From the NCBI RefSeq assembly GCF_023156535.1, contig NZ_JALNMH010000005.1, forward strand, positions 1 through 64,000: 64,000 bases of DNA. The letters run 5' to 3'. Position 1 is the first letter of the stretch; the number at the start of each line of letters is the position of its first letter. Of this stretch, positions 34,740 through 44,100 are shown piece after piece. Below the pieces are notes generated by a model. That model was given only the letters and a program-made list of their open reading frames with translations. It had not been told where the DNA came from and did no database searches. This DNA comes from Pseudomarimonas salicorniae (GTDB lineage Bacteria; Pseudomonadota; Gammaproteobacteria; Xanthomonadales; Xanthomonadaceae). The position numbers and the translations under genes were made by a program.

Positions 34740-36125
34740 TCAGCCCGGCGGGGCCTCGTCCAGCTGGGCCAGCAGGACCGCGGCCAGCTCGGCTGCGGCT
34801 TCATCGCGGGCTTCGCGATCGAAGCGGACGCTCGACAGCGACGACCACTCTGGATGGGCACGCGCGCGGCGCAGCGGCGCCGGCAGCGGCCTGCCGCGCC
34901 AGGCATCGCGGGCGTCGGCGGGCAGGGGCAGCGGGTCCTGCGCGGCATGGCCACGACTCTCCAGCGCCTGCGCCAGCTCCAGCAGGCGCAGGCCAAGCAG
35001 GCGCAGGACGGCGTCTTCCACGCTCAGCTCGCGCGTGCCGCGAAGCCTGGCCGCCATCCGCCGACCGAACTGGCGTGCCGCCTGCACCCCGCCCCCGGCC
35101 GCGGCGCCGAGCAGGGCGGCCGCGCCCAGGCTGATCCCGCCGACCGCAAGGTCGATGCCAAGCCCGGCGGCGGCGCCGGCCGCCGCCCCGCCGCCGACCC
35201 GGGTGCCGGCGGCGCGCAGGGCTTCTGGCGAGAACAGGTCGTGCTCCAAGCGCCCGTTCTCGACAGGCAGATCCACCGCATCGAGCGCATCGGGGTCGAA
35301 CTGGTACAGGCGCAGCAGGGCGTCGAGGGCGCCGCGCTCCAGCGCGCGCACGGCATCCCCGAGTTCGCGCACGGCGGCGTCAACCGGCTCGCCGAGCGGC
35401 ACCTCGCGGCGCGCCGCGGCGACCTCCAGCAAGCAGTCGGCCAGAAGGGCGCAGGCGCCGCGGCGGCGGCCGAGTCGCTCGGCCTCGCGGGCAGCCAGCA
35501 GGGCCTGCAGCCCCGGCCGCGCGCGCTCGACCACGGTGCCCAGGGCGGTGTAGAGGCGCGGCTCCGCCTCGCGCTCGGGGGCGACACTGTCGAAGCGCAC
35601 CGAAGCGTGCAGCCCGGCACGGGCCAGCACCTCGCGCCAGGCGGCTTCTTCGCTGGAGGGTGCCCGGACGAAGTTGAACACCGGCAGCAGCGGCACCGCG
35701 CAGGCGGCCAGCAGCTGCAGCTCGTCGCGGTGCTTGGCCAGCACCCGGTCGCGGACGTCGATCACCAGCAGGCCGGCATCGCACTGGCGCAGCTGGCGCA
35801 GCACCTTGGCCTCCTGCTCGAAGCGGGCCACCGCCGGCCCGTCGGCGAGGAAGCGCTCGACCCGCCCCGCGGCATCCAGCCGGCCTTCTCCGCGGTAACC
35901 CTCAAGGTGTTCGAGCAGGGCGATCGGCTCCTCGAGGCCCGGCGTGTCGAAAAGCTCCAGCACCGGCCGGCCCTCGACCTGCATCACTGCACCCTCGACG
36001 TGGCGCGTGGTGCTCGGCTGCCGCGAGACCGTGCCGAAGCCGGCGTCGCGCAGCAGGGTGCGCAGCAGGGAGGTCTTGCCGACATTGGTATGGCCGACCA
36101 CGGCGACCCGGATCGCCTGGCTCAT
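34740..36125 (-). CDS. Era-like GTPase with DUF3482
   Basis: This 461-residue protein has an N-terminal GTPase domain: G1 GHTNVGKTS (11-19), a G2-region threonine in STTRHVEG, and G3 FDTPGLEE near 59. DUF3482 follows, including a Gly/Ala-rich hydrophobic segment (GGGAAAGAAAGLGIDLAVGG) that may insert in the membrane. It always pairs with DUF2868 in proteobacteria; their role is unknown. The start ATG 36125 overlaps the DUF2868 stop as ATGA. The longer upstream frame is a shadow of the DUF2868 gene. Confidence 0.9.
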   Translation of the reverse strand: MSQAIRVAVVGHTNVGKTSLLRTLLRDAGFGTVSRQPSTTRHVEGAVMQVEGRPVLELFDTPGLEEPIALLEHLEGYRGEGRLDAAGRVERFLADGPAVARFEQEAKVLRQLRQCDAGLLVIDVRDRVLAKHRDELQLLAACAVPLLPVFNFVRAPSSEEAAWREVLARAGLHASVRFDSVAPEREAEPRLYTALGTVVERARPGLQALLAAREAERLGRRRGACALLADCLLEVAAARREVPLGEPVDAAVRELGDAVRALERGALDALLRLYQFDPDALDAVDLPVENGRLEHDLFSPEALRAAGTRVGGGAAAGAAAGLGIDLAVGGISLGAAALLGAAAGGGVQAARQFGRRMAARLRGTRELSVEDAVLRLLGLRLLELAQALESRGHAAQDPLPLPADARDAWRGRPLPAPLRRARAHPEWSSLSSVRFDREARDEAAAELAAVLLAQLDEAPPG

Positions 36126-37489
36126 GACGCCCCTCCGGACAGCCAGCGCGCCGCCGGCTCGGCGTCGACGAACAGCACGGCGCCGTCCAGCCCGCGACGC
36201 CCGGCGGCGTCGCGCCAGAGATCGCGGCGGCGGTCGCGGTCGGGCCCGGCCAGCAGCAGGGCCAGGGCACGACAGTGGCCGGCCAGCTCGCCGATGAAGC
36301 GCAGCGTGCCGCGGTCCGGCGACTGCGCGGCCTCGACCACCACCAGCAGCCGCTCGGCAGGCTGGTCGGTCAGCGCCTGCAGGGCAGCGGCGCGCTGCTC
36401 GCGGCTCTCGCATCGGCCGTGGTCGCGGGATGTGCCGGGCACCGGCGGCCAGGGCCAGTCGGCCGGCACGTCGAGCCCGATCACCGCCGCGCCCGCGCCG
36501 ACTCCGCCCATCACCCATTGCTCCACCGAATCCCCGACCGAGTCGGCATCGACGACGCCAAGCCGCGTGCTGCGCGGTGCCAGCCGGCGCTGCAGCACCG
36601 CGTAGTAGGGCTGCTGCCAGGGCAGCTGCAGCCGCTGCACCGCGCGCTGCAGGCGCCAGCGGCACACGATCAGGGCGACAAGGCGGGGCAGGATCCCGTA
36701 GACGACCAGTCCGCCGACCAGCCAGAACGACCAGCTCCGGCGGGCAAGATCGGAGGCCACCGGCCCCTCGCCGCTGGCCGCGACCAGGCCCGCATCGGGC
36801 TGCGGCAAGCCGACCAGCCCGGGCAGCCAGGCCAGGGTCATCACCAGGCTCTCGAACCAGGCCGCGGGCAGGATGGTGGTCTCCCAGGTGAAACCGTAGC
36901 GGCGCAGCGAAAGCGCCAGCAGCAGGCCGAGCAGGGCACCGGCCAGCGCCGACAGCCAGAGCAGATGACTGAGCACCGACAGCGCCCAGCGACCGGCACC
37001 GCTCTGGCGCAGCCCGTCCCAAAGCGCCTCGATGGCGGCGCGATCGGGAACGAGGCCGGGGATGCGCTGTCCGAGGGCTGCGAGGCTGCGGCCCGACCAG
37101 GGCGCGCCGCCGCCCATCGACAAGCCGGCCAGCCACAGAGCGAGCATCACCAGATGGGGCCCGAGCAGGGCCAGCCAAGTCCAGATCACGTTGACCGGGC
37201 GCTCACCCGGCCCGAGCAGGGTGAACACGCCGGCGCCGCCAGCCAGCGCGATCAGGGCGCAGACCGCCCCCAGCGCCCAGCGGGCGCGACGCAGGGCGGG
37301 CGCCAGCTGGCCGGCGCGCTCGCCGAGCCGCGCCTGCGCGCGAAGCAGCACCCGCTGCTCGGCGTCGGCCCCCTCCTTGCGCCAGTGGGCCAGCTGCTCC
37401 GGCGGATCAGGCTGGGGCTCCTCGCCCTCCCGGCGACGCTCCCAGCCGATCAGCCATAGCGCTTGCCAGCGCGGCAGCGCAGCGCTCAT
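36122..37489 (-). CDS. DUF2868 membrane protein
   Basis: This 455-residue protein has an N-terminal soluble part (QRVLLRAQARLG typical). Membrane segments lie at about 78-100, 108-130, 175-200 and 255-280, followed by a large C-terminal cytoplasmic domain (LGVVDADSVGDSVEQWVMG...). This is the standard DUF2868 layout, coupled with the DUF3482 GTPase downstream. The pair may form a membrane GTPase complex acting on stress or envelope state; this is inference only. ATG 37489 was chosen because the upstream frame is unconserved. It is divergent from ntrB, 149 bp apart. Confidence 0.88.
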   Translation of the reverse strand: MSAALPRWQALWLIGWERRREGEEPQPDPPEQLAHWRKEGADAEQRVLLRAQARLGERAGQLAPALRRARWALGAVCALIALAGGAGVFTLLGPGERPVNVIWTWLALLGPHLVMLALWLAGLSMGGGAPWSGRSLAALGQRIPGLVPDRAAIEALWDGLRQSGAGRWALSVLSHLLWLSALAGALLGLLLALSLRRYGFTWETTILPAAWFESLVMTLAWLPGLVGLPQPDAGLVAASGEGPVASDLARRSWSFWLVGGLVVYGILPRLVALIVCRWRLQRAVQRLQLPWQQPYYAVLQRRLAPRSTRLGVVDADSVGDSVEQWVMGGVGAGAAVIGLDVPADWPWPPVPGTSRDHGRCESREQRAAALQALTDQPAERLLVVVEAAQSPDRGTLRFIGELAGHCRALALLLAGPDRDRRRDLWRDAAGRRGLDGAVLFVDAEPAARWLSGGAS

Positions 37490-37619
37490 CGCAGCGCCCA
37501 GGTTTGCGGCCCGGAAAGGCTTTGCCGGCGGCAGCGGCACGGTAGATGCAGGTTGTCGGGGAGGAGGCCCATGCCGGGCACGATAGCAAGCCGCCGGCCG
37601 GGGCCCAATGACCTGCAAA

Positions 37620-37636
37620 TGCCCTACCATGGTGCA
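37620..37636. promoter_or_regulatory. NtrC-like site overlapping the ntrB translation start region
   Basis: TGCCCT-ACCAT-GGTGCA matches the NtrC consensus (TGCACY-N5-GGTGCA) in all but one base of the two arms. It ends 2 nt before the ntrB ATG. Binding here would block transcription of ntrBC, like the negative autoregulation known at E. coli glnLp. Confidence 0.5.
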
Positions 37637-37638
37637 TC

Positions 37639-38679
37639 ATGAACGCCGATACGCACCCCATTGATGCATTGTCGACACCCATCCTGTCCGTGGACGGGCA
37701 GGGACGGATCAAGTCTGTGAATCCCGCCGCGGCCAGCTGGCTGGGCCTCGGCCTGCGCCGCCTGCTGGGGCATCCGCTGTCCCGCATCGCCTCCTCCGAG
37801 CAGGACCTCGACGCCCTCTGCGAGCGCGCCCGCTCGACGCCGTCCGGCCTTCGCGTGCAGCGGTTGAGGCTGCAGCCGGGGGAGCTGGAACCGCGCTTTG
37901 CCCACGTGCTGGTCACCGCCCTGGAGCAGCCCGAGGGCGGGGTGCGCTTCGAATTCCATCCGGTCGACGAGTTCCCGGGCGACGACCCCGCGGTTCTGCT
38001 GCCGACCGCGCTGAACGTCGCGCTCAAGGGGCTGGCCCACGAGGTCAAGAACCCGCTGGCCGGGCTGAAGGGCGCGGCACAGCTGCTGCGCAGACGCCTG
38101 CAGGACACTGATTCCGAGCGCTATCTGGATGTGATCGTGGCCGAGACCGAGCGCCTGTCGGCACTTGTGCAGCGGCTTCTGGAGCCGGCGCCCCCGAGCC
38201 CGCTCGCGGCCACCAACGTGCACACGGTGCTCGAGCGCGTGCGCCTGCTGGCCGAAGCCGAGGCCGGCTGGGCGGTGCGCCTGGTCCGCGACTATGACCC
38301 CTCGCTTCCCGAGATTCCGGCCGACGCCGACCGCCTCACCCAGGCGGTCCTGAACCTGGTGCGCAATGCCCTGCAGGCCGATGCCGGCGAGGTCCGACTG
38401 CGCACGCGTGCCGACACCGGCGTGGTGATCGGCGACGTGGTGCACCGGCTCGCCCTGCGCATCGAGATCGTCGACGACGGCTGCGGCGTCCCCGAGGGCC
38501 TGGCCGAACAGATCTTCCTGCCCCTGGTCAGCGGCCGCGCCGAGGGCACTGGCCTCGGTCTTGCATTGGCTCAACAGGTGGCCCGTGAACACGGCGGCTC
38601 GCTGAGCTACCGCTCGCGGCGCGGGCATACGGTGTTCACCTTGCTGCTGCCGGCGACGATGCCGCCGGCAGCAGCGTGA
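37639..38679 (+). CDS. glnL: Nitrogen regulation sensor kinase NtrB
   Basis: This 346-residue soluble kinase/phosphatase has an N-terminal PAS (ALSTPILSVDGQGRIKSVNPAA) and HisKA with His134 in GLAHEVKNPLAGLKGAAQLL. Its HATPase has NLVRNALQAD, DDGCGVPEGL and GTGLGLALAQQVA, all diagnostic of NtrB. It controls NtrC phosphorylation, itself governed by PII (GlnB/GlnK), which is not in the window. ntrC follows after 221 bp, an unusually wide gap filled with repeats. Confidence 0.96.
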   Translation: MNADTHPIDALSTPILSVDGQGRIKSVNPAAASWLGLGLRRLLGHPLSRIASSEQDLDALCERARSTPSGLRVQRLRLQPGELEPRFAHVLVTALEQPEGGVRFEFHPVDEFPGDDPAVLLPTALNVALKGLAHEVKNPLAGLKGAAQLLRRRLQDTDSERYLDVIVAETERLSALVQRLLEPAPPSPLAATNVHTVLERVRLLAEAEAGWAVRLVRDYDPSLPEIPADADRLTQAVLNLVRNALQADAGEVRLRTRADTGVVIGDVVHRLALRIEIVDDGCGVPEGLAEQIFLPLVSGRAEGTGLGLALAQQVAREHGGSLSYRSRRGHTVFTLLLPATMPPAAA

Positions 38680-38880
38680 TTGGTGATTAGTGATTCGTCC
38701 AGAGCGGGGTAACTGCATGTCCACAGCGATCGGCCCTTTTTTTGCTTGCCAGCGGCGCCCGGTGCAGCTGCGACATACCGGCCGACCGGCTGTTGCGAAT
38801 CACCCATCACGACCGAGCGTAGCGAAGGCGCAGCGGCCACAGGCCGCGTTGCCGCTCAGCGGCCGAATCACGAATCACGG
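38676..38880. repeat. E/F-type repeats between ntrB and ntrC
   Basis: GTGATTGGTGATTAGTGATTCG at 38676-38697 (beginning with the last bases of ntrB) faces inverted copies GCGAATCACCCATCAC (38795-38810) and CGAATCACGAATCAC (38864-38878). The stretch GACCGAGCGTAGCGAAGGCG after the first (38811-38830) recurs inverted near 59050. A T7 run lies at about 38737-38743. No reading frame in the gap looks coding. Confidence 0.7.
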
Positions 38881-38900
38881 CGCTGCGCGGAGCGCAGCGA
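38881..38900 (+). promoter_or_regulatory. Hairpin presenting the ntrC ribosome site
   Basis: CGCTGCGC-GGA-GCGCAGCG is a perfect 8-bp stem whose loop and first stem base form GGAG, ending one base before the ntrC ATG at 38901. The Shine-Dalgarno would be partly in the loop and the start codon next to the stem base, so folding should limit initiation. Confidence 0.5.
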
Positions 38901-40316
<1,416 letters not shown>

Positions 40317-40368
40317 GCACCCGACCGCGCGATGGCGCGATGGCGCGATGGCGCGAGGTGCGATTCGG

Positions 40369-40721
40369 GCGCGAAGCGGACCTTCCGCAGAACCCGGATG
40401 TAGGAGCCAGCTTGCTGGCGATCGTCGCTTCCGGGGCACCTATCGCCAGCAAGCTGGCTCCTACACGCAAGGGCGCTGCCAGGTCCGGTCTGCGCCGCCA
40501 AGCAGACCTTGCCGCAGTCAAATTGTGGGAGCGCCCTTGGGCGCGACCGCAGCGCTACGGATTCACCACAGACCTCGGCCAGAGCGGATTTCCGCGGTCG
40601 CGCCCAAGGACGCTCCCACAGTCGGGCTTCGTTGGGCGTCAGCGAGCCCCATAGGGTGTGCCTTGGCGCACCGATACGGGCGTTCGGACGCTACGCCCGG
40701 TGCGGCCAGCCGCACCCTATG
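40369..40721 (+). repeat. Composite extragenic repeat, copy 4 (linker-A-linker-B-C)
   Basis: It has a left linker at 40369-40399, A at 40400-40464, a right linker at 40492-40524, B at 40525-40619 and C at 40650-40721. Between ntrC and the linker is a triple gatggcgc tandem (about 40331-40356). It is the closest relative of the copy at 32.2 kb. Confidence 0.88.
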
Positions 40722-40879
40722 AATGTCTGCATCGCGCCCGACACGGGCGCCCACCGCCGATTGGCTCGCTCCCGGCTCGCAGACCGGTGGCGGGCGATAC
40801 GCGCCTGGCGCGCCTCGAAACCGTCGCGCAGGATCACGACGGGCAGGCCCAAGCCCCGGCCCTCGCACTCGGCGGCCGC

Positions 40880-41064
40880 CGCATCGTGGTCGGCGAGGCG
40901 CACGGCGATGTTGGGCGCGGCGCGGTGTCCTCGGCGGAATGGGCATCGATCCGTGCGTGCTCCAGGCGCGGCGTGGCGCTGGCGTTGAGCGCCGCGTTGA
41001 CGATCACGTGGTCGAGAATCTGCGCATCGCCGGAGAACACGAAGCTGTAGCGCTTGCCCGGCGG
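40880..41064 (-). pseudogene. Remnant of an endonuclease/exonuclease/phosphatase-family gene (C-terminal end)
   Basis: Reading the minus strand from 41064, right after an in-frame TAG, gives PPGKRYSFVFSGDAQILDHV then IVNAALNASATPRLEHARID, and AHSAEDTA. This is the C-terminal signature of secreted nucleases (YSFVFDGNAQxLDH...RINADF). A frameshift near 40918 is needed to continue with NIAVRLADHD, which corresponds to the family's final VRxSDHDP. The 5' part of the gene is missing: I find no continuation above 41067 in any frame. The 3' tail fades into repeat copy 4. It is clearly a decayed fragment. Confidence 0.7.
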
Positions 41065-41156
41065 CTAGCAGACCTTTCCTGAAAGGCTCGCTAAAGCTGA
41101 ACAGGAAGTCCGCCCGGAGGCGCCTTTCGAACGCAGGTCACTCTTTGGTCCAGGTT

Positions 41157-41186
41157 GAACGCGGCCGGTAAGGGCCGGCCGCGTTC
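41157..41186 (-). terminator. Hairpin after the 2380-residue gene
   Basis: A perfect 12-bp stem GAACGCGGCCGG / CCGGCCGCGTTC with a 6-nt loop lies 8 bp past the stop codon on the minus strand. No U-tract follows. Confidence 0.6.
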
Positions 41187-41194
41187 CCTCCTGC

Positions 41195-44100
41195 TCAGCT
41201 CCGGCGTCGGATGTGGCGCAGGGCCAGCAGGCCGGTCAGCAGGACCAGCAGCCCCAGACCCCACGGGGAGCCCACGGGAATCTGTGTCGGCACACCGATC
41301 AGCACCAGCACCGGGACCTCGTCCTGGTCGTCCTCGCCCTCGTTGTCGTTGTCGGGCGTGGAGTCGATGTCGGTCGGCGTGCCACCCAGGTCGTCCTCGG
41401 CCCGGGTGATCTCGGCCCGGTTGAGGAAGCGACCCGCCGCGCCGCCGAGGACGCGCATCGAGATCGCCAGTTCTACCGACTGACCCGGCAGCAGCGGGCC
41501 GGGGATCACCCGCCGGGCAAGGCGATTCGTGGCATCCACCGTCCAGTCGCTGTCCAGGACCTGGAAGCCGGCCGGGTAGCGATCGGTCACCTCGATGTCG
41601 GTGGCCGGCACCGTACCCTGGTTGCTGATCCGGATCCGGTACTCGACGGTCGCGCCGGGCAGCACCTCGGCCCGCTGGCCGGGAGCCAGCTCCTTCACCA
41701 GATCCAGATCGAAGAAGTACAGCAGGCCGAAATCGACGGTCGGATTGGTGTCGCTGTTCGGCGGGCCCGGCTCGCTCTCGGCGATCAGGGTGACCGGCGG
41801 GGCGCGAGTGACCGCGCCGTCATCGAAGCCGTTGTCATCGTCATCGACGTCGTTGTCCGGGTCGACGCCCGTGGCACAGGCCCCGGTGTTGGAGAAGGGC
41901 AGGCCTGAGCCGGTCGAGCCGATGTAGCGCTCCGGGCGCTGCACGACCACCAGGTAGTCGTCCGGCAGCAGGTCGACGAACAGGTAGTTGCCGTTGAGGT
42001 CGGTGACCGTGCTGCCGACCGCGGGGCCGTCCGGCTGGCCGTTGCGGTCGCTGTCGAGGAACAGGTCGACCGGGATGCCGGACAGGCCCGGTTCGCCGAT
42101 GTCGACGCGGCAGTTGTTGTTGCGGTCCTCCCAGACCAGGTTGCCGAGCTCCAGCGCGCCATTGCCGGTGGTGCCGATCAGGTAGTCCTCGACCTCGCCG
42201 TCGCTGGCCTCGCCATCCGGGCTGCAGGTCGGGTCCGTGCTGATCCGGAAGCGCGCGTAGGGCGTGAGGTCGGCCCCCACCGGCACCAGGCCGAAGTTCA
42301 TGGTCAGCAGGGCGCCCACGCTGCCGTCCGGGACGCTGCTCTGTGCCGACTCGCTCTCGTCGAGGAAGTCGCCATCGGCGTTCCAGTCGATGAATCCGCA
42401 CAGCTGGGCGGTGGAACCCGTGGTGTTGCTGGCGACCACGTCGACCCGGGCCGGGCTGCCCAGTTCGTAGGCGGCCATGAAGGTCACGCCATCCTCGTCG
42501 TCGTTGGCGACGTCGTCGCCGGTAGCGTTGACGTTGGGCTGGCCGTCGGGCTCCTCGTCGACCCGGGCGCCGAGGAACAGCTGGTCAACGATCACGTGGC
42601 GCGGCCCACCGTCGGCGCGGGTGGTGCGGTAGTTGTCAGGACCGATGCCGACCGAAGGATCCGGCAGGTCACCCAGGTCGAAGACCCGTACCCGGACCGG
42701 ATAGTCCTCGACCTCGCCGTCCGGCTCGACGCCCCGCGCGGTGGCCGCGGTGCAGGTGCCGGCAAGCGTGCTCAGGCGGAAGCGGGCAAAGCTGTCGCGG
42801 CGCGCCGCGTCGGGCACGTTGAAGGGCAGGATGAACTCGACGTCGTTGCTGCCGTCCGGCACGGGCACCTGGCTGACCTCGCCGGTGTCGGCGAAGTCGC
42901 CGTCGGCATTGAAGTCGACATAGCCACACAGCCGCGCGGGCACACCGGTGCCATTGGTGACGCGCACCCGGATGTTGGCGGAGAGACCGGCGACCAGATT
43001 GCTGTCGCCCAGGTCGGCGATCAGCACCGCGTCCTCGTCGTCGCTGCTTGCGAGGTCATCGCCGTCGGCACCGCTGCCCGGCTGGCCGTCGGCCTCGTCG
43101 TCGATCAGCGTGCCCAGCCGCAGGTTGGGTCGCAGCGGGTGCCGTGCACCGTTGCTCGCACGCAGCGTGCCATAGCTGTCCGGCAGGTCGCCAAGGTCGC
43201 TGAGCTCGACGATCGACACCGCGTAGTCCTCGACCTCGCCGTTGGGCGCGTCGCCGGTCGGCACGCAGGTCCCGGCGGTGTCGGTGCTGATGCGGAAGCG
43301 GGCGTAGGTGCTGCTGGCGGCGCCGACCAGCGGCGGCGCGAAGGTGAGCTGCAGCGACTGGCTGCCGGCCACGGCCGGAACTGCGACCTCGGCACTCTCC
43401 CCGGCATCGTCGAAGTCGCCGTCGGCGTTGTAGTCGATGAAGCCGCAGATCCGCGCGGCAGTGCCGGTTTCATTTCTCGCGGTGACGTCGATCACCGGCG
43501 GCACGTTGACCTGCAGGCTGAGGTCGGCGACATCGATGCCGTCCTCGTCGTCACCCACGGCGGCGTCGTCTCCATCGGCCAGCACGCTCGGCGCGCCGTC
43601 GATCTCGTTGTCGACGCCGGCGCCGAGGAACAGATTCGGCGCCGCCGGGAAACCCGGCGCGATCAGGTGGCGCGCGCCGCCGCTGGCCACCAGGGTGCCG
43701 TAGACGTCGGGCAGGTCGCCAAGTTCATAGGCATTGATGGTGACCGCGTAGTCCTCGACCTCGCCGCTGAAGCGCACTCCGTTCGGCGAGCAGCTCGCCG
43801 CGCCCCCGCCATCCACATCGATGCGGAAGCGGGCATACGTATTGCGCGAGGCCAGCAGCGGCACGCTGAAGCTCAGCGTACGCTGGGCATTGTTGGTGCC
43901 CGTGTTGACCGACAAGGAGGCCGTCTCGCCGATGTCGTCCAGCACGCCGTTGCCGTTGAAGTCGATGAAGCCGCAGACAATGGCGGTGGATCCGCTGGTG
44001 TTGGTGACGTTGAAGCGCACATTGGCCACGCTGCCGGCGACCATGGTCAGGTCGGAGACGGTGAAGCCGTCCTCATCATCCGGCTGGCCGCCCGGCGCCG

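Noticed and set aside
40723-41082. Plus-strand reading frames over the nuclease remnant
   Set aside because: The minus strand shows a clear family signature, and the plus frames begin within repeat module C.
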